DNA of 64,000 nt from assembly GCF_016908375.1 (NCBI RefSeq), contig NZ_JAFBDS010000004.1:62001-126000 (forward strand), read 5' to 3'. Below the pieces are notes generated by a model, which was given only the letters and a program-made list of their open reading frames with translations, was not told the origin of the DNA and did no database searches. Below, one piece after another: positions 44,507 through 53,904 of the stretch. Origin of the DNA: Amphibacillus cookii (lineage in GTDB: Bacteria; Bacillota; Bacilli; Bacillales; Amphibacillaceae). Each line of letters starts with the position of its first letter. Position 1 is the first letter of the stretch. The translations under genes were made by a program, and so were the position numbers.

Positions 44507-45664
44507 TTAATACGTGCCCTCGACATCTAGCGTGACATTTTCGCTTTTTTTCGTGAATGTCGAGTTAACGATACGCTCCTTTAATTTTTCATAAAACAGG
44601 GCTTCGTCTAGTGGGAGCTCTACCCAATCGTCTGTCCACGCCGACAAGTGCATGGCGTTGGAGATTGTTAAGCCGTTGATGCCTTCTACGCCTGGTGCTA
44701 ACAGTGGGGTGCCGTTCAGGATCGCGTTTACCCAGTTTTTCAGGATGCCAACATGCTGTTCATTTTCGCCGTGAATTGGGACGTCGCACTTCCAGCATTC
44801 TGGACTGCCAAAGCCGCCTTTGAACTCTTGGTTGAATTGGCTTTCTGGTATACGAAGACGCCAAAAGGTGAGTTTGCCATTCTCAATCACGATTTTACCT
44901 TTGTCACCACTGATTTCAAATCGGTTTGTTCCCGGTGCTTCCCCAATACTAGTTACGAACAGACCAGTCGCACCATTTTCATATTCAACATATGCGGTCA
45001 CGTCGTCCTCTACCTCGATGTCGCGGTACTTGCCAAATGACATGAACGAACGGACGCGTTTAGGCATACCACAAATCCATTGCCAGAGATCGAGCTGGTG
45101 TGGATCTTGGTTGAGTAAAACACCGCCACCCTCTCCACGCCAGGTTGCCCTCCAGTTGCCGGCATCATAATAACTTTGTGGACGGTACCAATTGGTAATG
45201 ATCCAATTTGTTCGCTTGATGTCACCGAGCTCGTTGAATTCAATCAGATCCTTGACCTTTTGATAGAGCGGGTTCGTTCTTTGGTTGTACATAATACCAA
45301 AAACTTTATCGCTCTGTTCTGCAACTTGGTTCATTTCTCTTACTGCCTTTGTATAAACGCCAGCTGGTTTTTCAATTAAGGTATGGTAGCCAGATTGTAA
45401 GGCTTGAATGGCTAAGCTCGGATGATCATAGTGCGGCGTTGCGATAAAGACGGCATCACATGCTTTGGCTGCAAACAGCTGCTCTGGTGTTTCAAACCGT
45501 TGGATGCAATCGCCAAACGTTTGCTTAGCCCAATCTAATCGTTCTGAGTTGATATCACAGACGGCGGTCAGTTCAGCGTTCGGAACGTGATGGTCGAAAA
45601 ACTGTCTTGCGTGAAAGCTACCCATGTTACCAATGCCAATAACGGCGATACGTACGTTTTTCAA
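44507..45664 (-). CDS. Gfo/Idh/MocA-family oxidoreductase
   Basis: 385 residues, starting at TTG 45664 with GGAGGAAGGG upstream. The N-terminal Rossmann fold has VIGIGNMGSFHARQF (GxGxxG). The family lysine lies in EKPAGVYTK near residue 97-105. A C-terminal alpha/beta substrate domain includes GGGVLLNQDPHQLDLWQW, a typical dehydrogenase active-site block with His. It oxidises a sugar or cyclitol with NAD(P). It follows a sugar isomerase gene by 15 bases, so the pair forms a catabolic step for an uncommon sugar, and the AraC gene diverges upstream. Confidence 0.88.
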   Translation of the reverse strand: MKNVRIAVIGIGNMGSFHARQFFDHHVPNAELTAVCDINSERLDWAKQTFGDCIQRFETPEQLFAAKACDAVFIATPHYDHPSLAIQALQSGYHTLIEKPAGVYTKAVREMNQVAEQSDKVFGIMYNQRTNPLYQKVKDLIEFNELGDIKRTNWIITNWYRPQSYYDAGNWRATWRGEGGGVLLNQDPHQLDLWQWICGMPKRVRSFMSFGKYRDIEVEDDVTAYVEYENGATGLFVTSIGEAPGTNRFEISGDKGKIVIENGKLTFWRLRIPESQFNQEFKGGFGSPECWKCDVPIHGENEQHVGILKNWVNAILNGTPLLAPGVEGINGLTISNAMHLSAWTDDWVELPLDEALFYEKLKERIVNSTFTKKSENVTLDVEGTY

Positions 45665-45679
45665 TGCCCTTCCTCCTCA

Positions 45680-46537
45680 CTATTTTTCAATCTGCTTCAA
45701 GAGCTTCTTCAACGCTTGTACGGCTACCGCAAAGCTCTTCGCTCCGCCTTCTGGTAAGTGAAAGCCTGGCGAATCTTCTTCTAACGCATCAAAGCCTTTG
45801 AAGTTCCATAGATGCGGTTCAAGCGATAGAAAGCCTTCAAAGCCAGCTTCGTATAGCTTTGTTAAAATTTCTTTCACATGCCCGTCCCCTTCTCCGGCTG
45901 GGACAACGTGGTGGTCGCTATAAACGGCATCCTTTATATGAATATAGATCGTGTAATCCTTAAGTAATTCAAATGCATCCGGGTAGTTGTTCACATCACA
46001 CTGAACAAAATTTGCAAAGTCAAAAATGCCTTTTACATAATCGCAATTTAACGTAGACAGCAGGTCATGACAATGCTCTGGCGTATCACCATAGATGCCT
46101 TTTTCATTCTCGTGAAGCAGGACAATATTATAGCCTTTCGCTGCTTCTACAAATGCTTGCCATCTTCTGATCACCTCATCGCGATGGTCGGTGTGATCAT
46201 CCTCATGTGGAATGAAAAAGCTAAACATTCTAATATAAGGGGCATTCATTAGCTTGGCAATTTCTAACGTATGCTTGAATTTTTCTAAATGTGGTTCAAA
46301 TGCATCGGTGATTTTAATTTTCCCAATTGGTGAGCCAACTGCTGACAGCTGAAAGTCTCGCTCATCTAGCTGACGTTTGATCTCGCGCACACCATCCAAA
46401 TCGTAATCAACTAGAGATTTTCCATTGATGCCCCGCATTTCAATATGCTTAATGCCGTGCTGTTCTAGGACATCCATCTGCGTCTTTAAATCCTGATCAA
46501 TTTCATCTGCAAAAGCTGATAAAGTGAATTTACCCAT
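45680..46537 (-). CDS. Sugar phosphate isomerase/epimerase family protein
   Basis: 285 residues of a xylose-isomerase-like TIM barrel (IolE/IolI type). Metal-ligand positions are visible as Glu in LLHENEKGIYGD near 152, Asp in GIFDFANF near 180, His in YIHIKDAVYSD and Glu in FLSLEPHL near 247. It isomerises or epimerises a sugar, keto-inositol or related compound; the exact substrate is not known. GAAAGGATG precedes the ATG. It is first in the two-gene operon divergent from the AraC regulator. Confidence 0.85.
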   Translation of the reverse strand: MGKFTLSAFADEIDQDLKTQMDVLEQHGIKHIEMRGINGKSLVDYDLDGVREIKRQLDERDFQLSAVGSPIGKIKITDAFEPHLEKFKHTLEIAKLMNAPYIRMFSFFIPHEDDHTDHRDEVIRRWQAFVEAAKGYNIVLLHENEKGIYGDTPEHCHDLLSTLNCDYVKGIFDFANFVQCDVNNYPDAFELLKDYTIYIHIKDAVYSDHHVVPAGEGDGHVKEILTKLYEAGFEGFLSLEPHLWNFKGFDALEEDSPGFHLPEGGAKSFAVAVQALKKLLKQIEK

Positions 46538-46699
46538 GTATTAGCATCCTTTCAAATTTTGATTTCCTCTCTCTACCTGTATTTTATTGCATGTCCGAGC
46601 GAAATAGCATTGCCTTTGTTGCTTTATAAGTTGCAAATCTTGCTTTTTTTACATTGAAGTAAGCCTTTACATAGAGTAAAATTAAGGTGGAGGTGCGGA

Positions 46700-47542
46700 A
46701 TGGACAAGCAAATTTTGCATTATAGTAGTCGCCCCTTTTCATTTAGGCATATGGTAACGGAATCGCCAAGCGATATTGCGACACATATTCACGATTGCTA
46801 TGAGCTATTCTACTTTAATTCGGGGGATTTAACTTATTACATTGAGGGACAAGCCTATCAACTTCAGAAACATGATTTAATCATGACGAATCCAAAGGAA
46901 CTGCATCGCGTGGTGTTCAATTCAAAGGCAACGTATGAACGGAAGTATATCCATTTTAAGCCCGACTACGTGTCCCCATATCAAACCGAGCATTACAACC
47001 TGCTTTCCTATATTGAAAAGCGCAAGCTAGGACATTTAAATTTGATTCCTGCCGAGAAGGTACTGAAGCATGGCATTAAGCAGCTATGGGGAAGGATTGA
47101 ACGCGCATCAATGGACCCAACACCAGAAGGGCAGATTTTAATGAAAACGTATTTTATTCAAATGCTCGTTACCATTAACAAGGTACTCGCATCATATCGA
47201 AATCCGCTAGCCGATCACCATAAATACGATCAAAAAATAGTCGCTATCCTTGAGTTCATTAATCAAAACCTTGATGAAAAGATTACCTTAAATGTATTGG
47301 AGCAACGTTTTTATGTCAGTAAATATTATCTATGTCATATTTTTAAGCAGACAACAGGGTTCACGGTTATTGAGTACATTACCTATAAGCGGGTTATGAA
47401 GGCGTCTGAACTGCTTATGTCAGGTATGACTGCACTCGATGTTGCCCATGCAGTCGGCTTTGGTGATTACTCCACTTTCTATAAAGCGTTCAAAAAAATA
47501 ACCGGCTTATCACCTAAGCTGGTTATCAATAGTCGAACCTAA
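46700..47542 (+). CDS. AraC-family regulator of the oxidoreductase/isomerase operon
   Basis: 280 residues. The N-terminal cupin-type sugar-sensing domain (about 20-110, HIHDCYELFYFNSG) is followed by a C-terminal pair of helix-turn-helices (about 180-275) with LSPKLVINS at the end. GGAGG lies 5-6 bases before the ATG. It is divergent from the isomerase start with 162 bases between, the normal arrangement for an activator of that operon. Confidence 0.87.
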   Translation: MDKQILHYSSRPFSFRHMVTESPSDIATHIHDCYELFYFNSGDLTYYIEGQAYQLQKHDLIMTNPKELHRVVFNSKATYERKYIHFKPDYVSPYQTEHYNLLSYIEKRKLGHLNLIPAEKVLKHGIKQLWGRIERASMDPTPEGQILMKTYFIQMLVTINKVLASYRNPLADHHKYDQKIVAILEFINQNLDEKITLNVLEQRFYVSKYYLCHIFKQTTGFTVIEYITYKRVMKASELLMSGMTALDVAHAVGFGDYSTFYKAFKKITGLSPKLVINSRT

Positions 47543-47608
47543 TAGATCAGTAGTGGGTGAGACCACCCAATTTGGAGATCACTTGTCAGGACATCAGATG
47601 GGGACACT

Positions 47609-48061
47609 TTAGCTGACATTCTTTTTATTTTTAAAAATATGGGTCAATTTTACGATGTCTTGGCTGATCAGTACGCGTCCTTCTGCTTGCCAATAGCGAA
47701 ATCCTAGCCCAACCTGTACCGCTCCAATAACAAAGAATAACAGATGGAGAAAAACAACATCAGAAAGTACATAGCATTGAATGATGATCCATAAGCAAAG
47801 GATCACCCCCATAAGTACACTTGTATAGCTGTAAAAGAGCCATTTTCTGACTATCAGGATACTGGTCACAATATTACCACCACCAATAACTAAGAACAGG
47901 AATAATCCCGGAATCAGGAAGCTATTAAACGGACCATTAACTAAAGCATCAGCAGGCATCCCCATCGGATTGAACGGATCTAAAATTGCCGGAGTTCCAC
48001 CTGCTAAAGCCCCTATGCCAACAAAAAAGTGCAGCAACACCAATCGCCACTTTTTCCGCAT
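47609..48061 (-). CDS. Four-helix membrane protein, unknown
   Basis: 150 residues from the ATG at 48061, chosen because GAGGTG lies 6 bases upstream; a GTG at 48070 overlaps that site. Four membrane segments are visible (about 8-26, 45-66, 73-95, 99-125). Loops are short, and the motif ILDPFNPMGMPADALVNGPF lies between segments 1 and 2. I do not recognise a characterised family; small DoxX-like or DUF-type Bacillus proteins have the same look. Confidence 0.6.
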   Translation of the reverse strand: MRKKWRLVLLHFFVGIGALAGGTPAILDPFNPMGMPADALVNGPFNSFLIPGLFLFLVIGGGNIVTSILIVRKWLFYSYTSVLMGVILCLWIIIQCYVLSDVVFLHLLFFVIGAVQVGLGFRYWQAEGRVLISQDIVKLTHIFKNKKNVS

Positions 48062-48198
48062 CTTTTTCACCTCTTTTTATCCTTATTATAACAAGCAACA
48101 CCCCGTCGTTAGCCTTTTTTCGCAGACGTTCACAAACTTGACACAGGATGGAGTTTGACATGAATGGAATAGTTTTAATTGACATACTGGCATGTCTA

Positions 48199-48345
48199 TA
48201 AAACGAACCTTCAACCAGTGGACTTATTCGTTCTTTTCCCACTGATTGCTCGCTGAACGAATTAGAACATTTGCGACCGTTAGCTCGTGCCTAACCTGCT
48301 CGCTATTTTAAGGGGGATGTTTTACGGACAGTTATCTGTGATAAA
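48199..48345 (+). repeat. Dispersed intergenic repeat, copy B
   Basis: Reads AAAACGAACCTTCAACCAGT ... CCACTGATTG ... CGACCGTTAG ... TTACGGACAG ... GATAAAGTG, matching copy A along its length, with the same two-hairpin layout. Confidence 0.65.
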
Positions 48346-48522
48346 GTGAAACTTCAATCAGTGGGAGTTTTTAGGTATTCCCCCACTGATTGTTAGCCCT
48401 AAAGGATGACCTAAAGGCCCTTGAACCATTCGGGGTGCTAGCGTCCGTTACTCCCACTTAAACATCTTGGTATTCTCCTTGTTTTGAAGTGGAAGTCTTA
48501 CGGACGCTTGCTCCGGGATAAA
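48346..48522 (+). repeat. Dispersed intergenic repeat, copy C
   Basis: Directly follows copy B. TTCAATCAGTGGGAG pairs with CCCCCACTGATTG as the first hairpin. GCGTCCGT/ACGGACGC and CCCACTTAAA/TTTGAAGTGG form the second, longer one. Confidence 0.65.
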
Positions 48523-48577
48523 ATAATCGTCGGTAAGACATTGCCCTAACTAAAGGGCAATTAAGCTTTAAGGGCGT

Positions 48578-48610
48578 AAAAAAACAGGGCATAACTTACA
48601 TACCCTGTTT
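48578..48610 (-). terminator. Terminator of the LemA/DUF2207 operon
   Basis: AAACAGGG pairs with CCCTGTTT; on the minus strand it is followed by a seven-base T run. It lies 14 bases after the DUF2207 stop. Confidence 0.85.
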
Positions 48611-48623
48611 GAATAGGCTTCAG

Positions 48624-50327
48624 TTAGCGTGAACCACCACCACCGCCGCCGAAGGAGCCGCCGCCTCCACCGAAGCTGGTCGCACCGCCACCTCCACTGG
48701 CTGAATTAACCGCGCTGCTATAGCCGCTTGACATATTTCTCGAGAAAATATGCATCATGTATATATCAGCATAGGAGATATGTCCTTCCTCAAAATAGGT
48801 CGGATGAAAGTCCTTTAATTGTTCGGCAACCTGCTCGGCAATGCCATATAGACTCGCCCAAATCAGCAGCTCATCCCACAACGCAACCTCTTTTGCTTCC
48901 CTTTCGTCCAACAATGAAAAGTCCCTCAAATAATTTTCAAATTGGACGATATGATTAAACAGCTGCTCGCCCTTCTCGGTTCCCTTCGTCACCTTTGTCT
49001 TCATATTTCCTAAATACGTTACCTCTATTTCATTAAGGTAAAACTGATCAATCAACATTTGCTTTGATTTTTTAGGCAAATCAGTATCAATAGCTTGAAT
49101 TTTTTTATAATTCTTTTGTGCCCACTTTTTCAGCTTACTATCACTGACAACCCCATCATCATTAGCGGCAGAAGCAAGGATCTTCCAAAAGCGCCGCTCA
49201 AATTTATGAGTAAAGGATTCCCTTGGATCAAGCTTAATTGACGTTTTTTCATTCTTAAAAACTCGGCCCGTTTCTTGATGTGAAATCGTCACATATCCTT
49301 CTTTTAACCATTTCAGCATAAAAGCATTAAAGTAACCCTCCATGCCACCTTTACCAACTTCTTTCAGTAGATAAGCAATATCGGTAACAGGACCGTCTCT
49401 ATACGGCACATCACGATGATACTGATCCTCATTCATTTGCTTACGCTGCTTGCCCGTTATAAGTGGTTTGGCGCGTTTGACTGCGCGCGAATAAGAGCCA
49501 CCAAAAACAAGTGCGATAAGCGCCACGAACAGAACACCACCACCAAGTGCAATAACTAAAATCATGCCTGTTTGATCATCAGAGCTATCAGTATTATAAG
49601 TACTCTCATCTGTTGCTAGCTTTTGCTGCTTACTTAACGTTTGGTCTAGCGATAAATTCGGTTGAAACGGGCTGTCCAAAAATTGCATAAGAATGGTAAT
49701 ATGATGTGAATCAGATAGGGCAGCGTTTGACCAACCCACTAGTTCACCATCTTCCAGGTAAATTTCACCGTCAAAACCAAACCCCCAAATCCGTGTATCA
49801 TCCGTTGTAAACGGCTCTGGTCCAGTAATTGTGATCGTCACTTCTTCAGGATTAATATTGTTTTGCCCATCAAAAAGCTGCCAATTCATCCCTTGTCCAT
49901 CCTCAAGCTGACGGACCATATCCGTAATCGTATAGGTAACCGTGTACTCATGCTCCCCATATTCACCAATTCCCCAGCTTAACTCTTGACCATTGCTCGT
50001 CTCAACAACACCGTATTTACCGGCTTTTTCCTCACGACTCGCGTCAATATCCCAGTTTGGTTCATAGGTTAAAGGCTCGCCAAAATCACTGACATGAAAG
50101 TCAGTCACCTCTGATCCACCCAAGTTTTCCATTACAATATAAATTTCCGTATCCTCTGTTAAATACATCTGTCGGGTTTCAGTAATAATACCAGAACCAT
50201 CCTCCTGCAATTCAATAGAGTAGTCGAGTGAAGACATTGAATTGGCAAAAATGCGTGTTGAAAATGTCACACTAAGCGCAAGTGTGACGGCTAATGCGAT
50301 AAGAACTTTCTGAACATTTTTCCTCAT
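48624..50327 (-). CDS. DUF2207 membrane protein with Gly-rich tail
   Basis: 567 residues from the ATG at 50327, which has GGAG 8 bases upstream; the open frame runs further but overlaps the LemA gene. A signal peptide (about 1-27, ending TRIFA) is followed by an extracellular DUF2207 beta-domain (about 30-215). A membrane segment (about 250-270) and a cytoplasmic domain come next, and the end is SGGGGATSFGGGGG followed by SR. Gly-rich tails like this are common in DUF2207 proteins and in TPM-type partners of LemA. It follows LemA by 4 bases. Function is not established; envelope maintenance is likely. Confidence 0.82.
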   Translation of the reverse strand: MRKNVQKVLIALAVTLALSVTFSTRIFANSMSSLDYSIELQEDGSGIITETRQMYLTEDTEIYIVMENLGGSEVTDFHVSDFGEPLTYEPNWDIDASREEKAGKYGVVETSNGQELSWGIGEYGEHEYTVTYTITDMVRQLEDGQGMNWQLFDGQNNINPEEVTITITGPEPFTTDDTRIWGFGFDGEIYLEDGELVGWSNAALSDSHHITILMQFLDSPFQPNLSLDQTLSKQQKLATDESTYNTDSSDDQTGMILVIALGGGVLFVALIALVFGGSYSRAVKRAKPLITGKQRKQMNEDQYHRDVPYRDGPVTDIAYLLKEVGKGGMEGYFNAFMLKWLKEGYVTISHQETGRVFKNEKTSIKLDPRESFTHKFERRFWKILASAANDDGVVSDSKLKKWAQKNYKKIQAIDTDLPKKSKQMLIDQFYLNEIEVTYLGNMKTKVTKGTEKGEQLFNHIVQFENYLRDFSLLDEREAKEVALWDELLIWASLYGIAEQVAEQLKDFHPTYFEEGHISYADIYMMHIFSRNMSSGYSSAVNSASGGGGATSFGGGGGSFGGGGGGSR

Positions 50328-50331
50328 TAAA

Positions 50332-50898
50332 TCAACTCCAGCTTGGCATGTCAGTTTTTGTCTCTGTGTTTTCGAAATAAGCTTCTTTCGTGAAGCTAAA
50401 CAGCGAAGCAATAATATTTGAAGGTACAGATTGAATGATTCTATTATATTTTGTTACCGTATCGTTAAAGATCATCCGTGATTGACGAACCTGCTGCTCG
50501 TATCGATCAACATTTTTTAATGTCTCCTGATAAACTGTGCTTGCTTTTAAGTCAGGATAGCTTTCTCCAATCGCAAGTAAGCGACCCATTGTTTGATTAA
50601 AAAGCTGATCATCCTTATTGACTTCAGATACAGAAGCATTCTGTCCGAGTGAAGCACGTTGTTCTGTAATCGATTCTAGCGTTTTCGCTTCATATTCAGC
50701 ATATTGCTTCGTGCCTTCAATCATATTTTGTAACGCATCCCAGCGCGACTCAATCTGGGCTGATATTTGCCCCATCGAATTACGGACAAATTCTCTCGCA
50801 CGAATCAGCTGATTGTATGTAGAAATCGCCCAAAGTACTACTACCACAACTAATAACATTAATAAAATAAACCCAATGTTGTTTGCTAAAAATCCCAT
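50332..50898 (-). CDS. LemA family protein
   Basis: 188 residues. One N-terminal membrane helix (about 7-25) with the N-terminus outside is followed by the LemA helical domain, whose signature YNQLIRAREFVRNSM is near residues 28-42 and RWDALQNMIEGTKQYA near 52-67. GGGGGCG precedes the ATG. It is first in the operon with DUF2207, an association seen in many genomes. The role is unknown. Confidence 0.9.
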   Translation of the reverse strand: MGFLANNIGFILLMLLVVVVVLWAISTYNQLIRAREFVRNSMGQISAQIESRWDALQNMIEGTKQYAEYEAKTLESITEQRASLGQNASVSEVNKDDQLFNQTMGRLLAIGESYPDLKASTVYQETLKNVDRYEQQVRQSRMIFNDTVTKYNRIIQSVPSNIIASLFSFTKEAYFENTETKTDMPSWS

Positions 50899-51406
50899 GA
50901 TAACGCCCCCTTAATTGCCATCGAGAATAAGCTTTAAATCTTATCCACAATCCGCCCTTATTACCTCTATACCCTTTTTATATGCTTTGCTAACCTGATT
51001 ATAACCTAAGTTAGCGCTTGTTGGGCGATTATGCGCAGTTTTTCTTTAGAGCTTCATGTGATGAGCTGATTCATTTCACTCAGCAAAGAACCCTCAAAAG
51101 TTAGACTAAAATCTAACTTTTGGAGGTTCTTTATATGGTGAAATATAGTTTTAAGTTTAAATTAAGCATTGTATAAGGCGCAACAACAACTATAGAAAGA
51201 GATCCTCCTATCGAAAGATATTCACTTACAATGAAAGAATTAACAAGAAAAGTGTGTGCTGCGTAAACCTTTTTTAATACAGAAGTAAAAGCTTTATAGT
51301 CTTTCCCTGGAACATACTTAATCGAGCTTCTAATGAGCTATGCTAAAGTACCGTCTCAGACCCTATTCTAGCACAACTCGTATCATGATAGATACCTATC
51401 TAATAA
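50899..51406. other. Intergenic region with an IS3-type transposon remnant
   Basis: 508 bases. The remnant is at 51085-51176; nothing else was recognised. Confidence 0.5.
51085..51176 (+). mobile_element. IS3-family end and truncated OrfA remnant
   Basis: An 18-bp imperfect inverted repeat (51088-51105 and 51112-51129; 16 of 18 pairs, extended by AAA/TTT) is followed by GGAGG and an ATG at 51135. Codons read MVKYSFKFKLSIV and stop, resembling the start of IS150/IS3-type OrfA (MAKYSxEFKLKVV). No further transposase sequence is readable. The two repeats facing each other 6 bases apart look like two IS ends joined, or a hairpin at one end. Confidence 0.5.
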
Positions 51407-52042
51407 TTACTGACTATGCTTAAGATATTTATTAAAGATCTGATTTAAGAGACGTGAATGCATATAACCAACAAGTGAAAAACCAATAAAAAGAAAGAAA
51501 TAAAGCCCAAGTAATAAGAGCTCAGCAGACAATAGCATAATGCCAATCGGCACTACGCTAATGCATGCAATGCTTAATGTTCGAAATATATTATCTGCTA
51601 TCATCTTCAAAACGTTTTTACTGGCATTTCGAATCGAATCATGAAATTTTGCAAAGTAGGGGTAAATCAAGGTCGAAAATATAAATATAATGATGGACAT
51701 AATGATGAGTGAACTATTTACCATAGGTTTAAAGACACCTTGGTAGCTAGGATACAGCACGATATTTGTAATCAATACACTTGAAATGAGTAAGATCAAT
51801 AGATTCATAACTGTGCTCTGCTTCCAATTCTGTTTAAAGGTCCGTGTGTAGCAAACAAAAATATTTTCTTCTCGATTTACATCATAATTTAATAGAACAC
51901 CATAAAGTGCACTTAAGGCAGCACCTAAAGTAAAAATCGGCAGCGCAGTAATAATAAATAAAAAATTAACGATCATGAAGTCAGCTATCACTGCCATCGT
52001 ACGGTAAAACGGTCCATCCATTTCAAATAAATTAAACATCAT
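51407..52042 (-). CDS. YesL-type DUF624 membrane protein
   Basis: 211 residues with about five membrane segments and the family start FNLFEMDGPFYRTMAVIADF and an N-terminal FLFIITALPIFTLGAA. DUF624 proteins accompany LplABC-type importers and YesMN sensors in Bacillus; their role is unknown. It is last in the importer operon, 33 bases after the second permease. Confidence 0.87.
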   Translation of the reverse strand: MMFNLFEMDGPFYRTMAVIADFMIVNFLFIITALPIFTLGAALSALYGVLLNYDVNREENIFVCYTRTFKQNWKQSTVMNLLILLISSVLITNIVLYPSYQGVFKPMVNSSLIIMSIIIFIFSTLIYPYFAKFHDSIRNASKNVLKMIADNIFRTLSIACISVVPIGIMLLSAELLLLGLYFFLFIGFSLVGYMHSRLLNQIFNKYLKHSQ

Positions 52043-52075
52043 TCACACCTCATTAAGTAGACTATCAATGTTTGT

Positions 52076-52972
52076 TTACTCTTTAACTGAGCCAACTACA
52101 ATCCCTGTTATGAAGTATTTTTGTAACAATGGGTAAATAAGAATTAATGGGATACTTGATACGACAATTTTTGCTGCATTCAAGTTTCGATCCGAAACAC
52201 CCATAAGTTCAGACAAATTGGTTGAATTAATTCCTTGCTGAATCATCTGTTGAATATCAACCGTTAATGACTGAATATAGGTCATCAATGGATAGTTACT
52301 CGTTCTTGTCATATAGATGAGACCAGAGAAAAAGTCATTCCAGCTCCCCACAATACTAAATAAGGCTACTGTTGCTAATGAAGGGATCGAAATTGGTAAA
52401 TAGACCCTTAATAAAACCTGCATTGGTGTGGCGCCATCTATAATAGCTGCCTCCTCTAAAGCCTTTGGAACCCCTCTAAAAAAGTTCATTATTAGAATCA
52501 CACTAAAGACTGGTACTGCACTAGGCAATACAAGCGACCATATTGTATTGAGCAAACCTAGATTGCGGACAACCAAATAAGTTGGAATCATCCCACCATT
52601 AAAGAGCATTGCAAAGATTAATAGGTTCATATAAATGCTACGCCCTTTAAATTCAGACTTTCTTTTTGACAGTGGATAGGCCATTAAAATAATCAAAATC
52701 ATATTCAATCCTAATGATAGAAACACGCGTTGTACTGAAATACCGAAAGAGCGCCAGAACTGTGGATCGTCAACGAGCATTTTATATGGTTCTAACGTGA
52801 AATTTACAGGTATAATCCCCACCGCATTTGCCGTTACAGCTCCACTGCTACTCAAAGAGATTGCAACAATATTTAATAAAGGAAGCAGTGTTACTAATCC
52901 AAGAAAAATAATAATCAAATATATTAATGCTTTACCGATCTTCGCCGATAAACTTTTATTTTGAAGATTCAT
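52076..52972 (-). CDS. Sugar ABC transporter permease (LplC/YtcP type)
   Basis: 298 residues with six membrane segments and the coupling loop EEAAIIDGATPMQVLLRV near residues 173-190. It is the second permease of a large-oligosaccharide CUT1 importer. It lies 14 bases after the first permease. As in the related rhamnogalacturonan systems of Bacillus, no ATPase is in the operon; a shared MsmX-type protein is expected. Confidence 0.88.
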   Translation of the reverse strand: MNLQNKSLSAKIGKALIYLIIIFLGLVTLLPLLNIVAISLSSSGAVTANAVGIIPVNFTLEPYKMLVDDPQFWRSFGISVQRVFLSLGLNMILIILMAYPLSKRKSEFKGRSIYMNLLIFAMLFNGGMIPTYLVVRNLGLLNTIWSLVLPSAVPVFSVILIMNFFRGVPKALEEAAIIDGATPMQVLLRVYLPISIPSLATVALFSIVGSWNDFFSGLIYMTRTSNYPLMTYIQSLTVDIQQMIQQGINSTNLSELMGVSDRNLNAAKIVVSSIPLILIYPLLQKYFITGIVVGSVKE

Positions 52973-52986
52973 AATATCCCTTCTCT

Positions 52987-53904
52987 CTAGAATAGTTGCC
53001 GTTCTGTAAATTTCTTTGCTGTTTGATTAGCCGATAGAATTAAAACTAGACCTATAATTGACTTAAATAAGCCTACCGCTGTACCAAAGCTATAGTCACG
53101 CCCCATGAGTCCTACCCTATACACATACGTATCGATAATATCCCCCGACTGATAAACCACTGGCGAATAGAGGTTATAAATTTGATCAAAGCCACCATTT
53201 AAAATATTCGGCAGACTTAGAATCGCTAGTAATAAGATGATCGGGAGCATTCCCGGTAAGGTGACATGCCAAATACGACGCCACCAGTTTGCTCCATCAA
53301 TGCTAGCCGCTTCATGTAAGCCTGGATCAATGGAAGTAATAGCAGCTAGGTAGACAATCGAATTAAAGCCAAAGCTTTTCCATACATCGGTCCCAATTAT
53401 TAATGGTCTAAAGAGCTGATTACTCCCTAGAAAATTCAAAGGCCCGACGCCAAAGTTCTCTAAAATATGATTGACACTTCCGTCTAGATTGAACATATTG
53501 ACCACAACTGAAGCAAGAACCACCCACGATAAAAAGTTGGGTAAATAAACAATGGTCTGAACCGACTTCTTCAGCCAGCGAACCCTAACCTCATTCAGAA
53601 GGATGGCAAAGACAATCGCCAATAGCGTATTAAAAATAATTTTACCCCCTGCGATCACAATTGTATTTGTAAATACACGTCCGATGCTTGGTAGTGAAAA
53701 CATATAAGCAAAATGCTGGAAGCCAACAAAATCCGAATGAAATATCCCTTTTGCTGGCACATAGTCTTGAAAAGCCATAACTAAGCCAAACATCGGTGCA
53801 TAATTAAAGATAAGTAGAAAAACAATCCCAGGAAGTATCATCAAATGATAGGTTAGATTAGAATTAGTTAAACGTTTTGAAGCAGTCCTTTTTCTTTGTT
53901 GCAT
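52987..53904 (-). CDS. Sugar ABC transporter permease (LplB/YteP type)
   Basis: 305 residues from the ATG at 53904, chosen for AAGGGG 9 bases upstream; the open frame extends to 53997 without a site. Six membrane segments and the coupling loop HEAASIDGANWWRRIWHV near residues 192-209 mark it as the first permease of the importer. The N-terminus MQQRKRTASKRLTN is basic and cytoplasmic. It lies 267 bases after the binding-protein gene, with a stem-loop between. Confidence 0.87.
   Translation of the reverse strand: MQQRKRTASKRLTNSNLTYHLMILPGIVFLLIFNYAPMFGLVMAFQDYVPAKGIFHSDFVGFQHFAYMFSLPSIGRVFTNTIVIAGGKIIFNTLLAIVFAILLNEVRVRWLKKSVQTIVYLPNFLSWVVLASVVVNMFNLDGSVNHILENFGVGPLNFLGSNQLFRPLIIGTDVWKSFGFNSIVYLAAITSIDPGLHEAASIDGANWWRRIWHVTLPGMLPIILLLAILSLPNILNGGFDQIYNLYSPVVYQSGDIIDTYVYRVGLMGRDYSFGTAVGLFKSIIGLVLILSANQTAKKFTERQLF

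Larger units (their letters stand above)
48062..48577. other. Intergenic region filled by two dispersed repeats
   Basis: About 515 bases. Most is occupied by tandem repeat copies B and C; no gene is seen. Confidence 0.6.

Noticed and set aside
51085-51132. Inverted repeat read as an ordinary terminator
   Set aside because: No gene ends just before it, and an OrfA-like start with a ribosome site follows, so an IS end is more likely.
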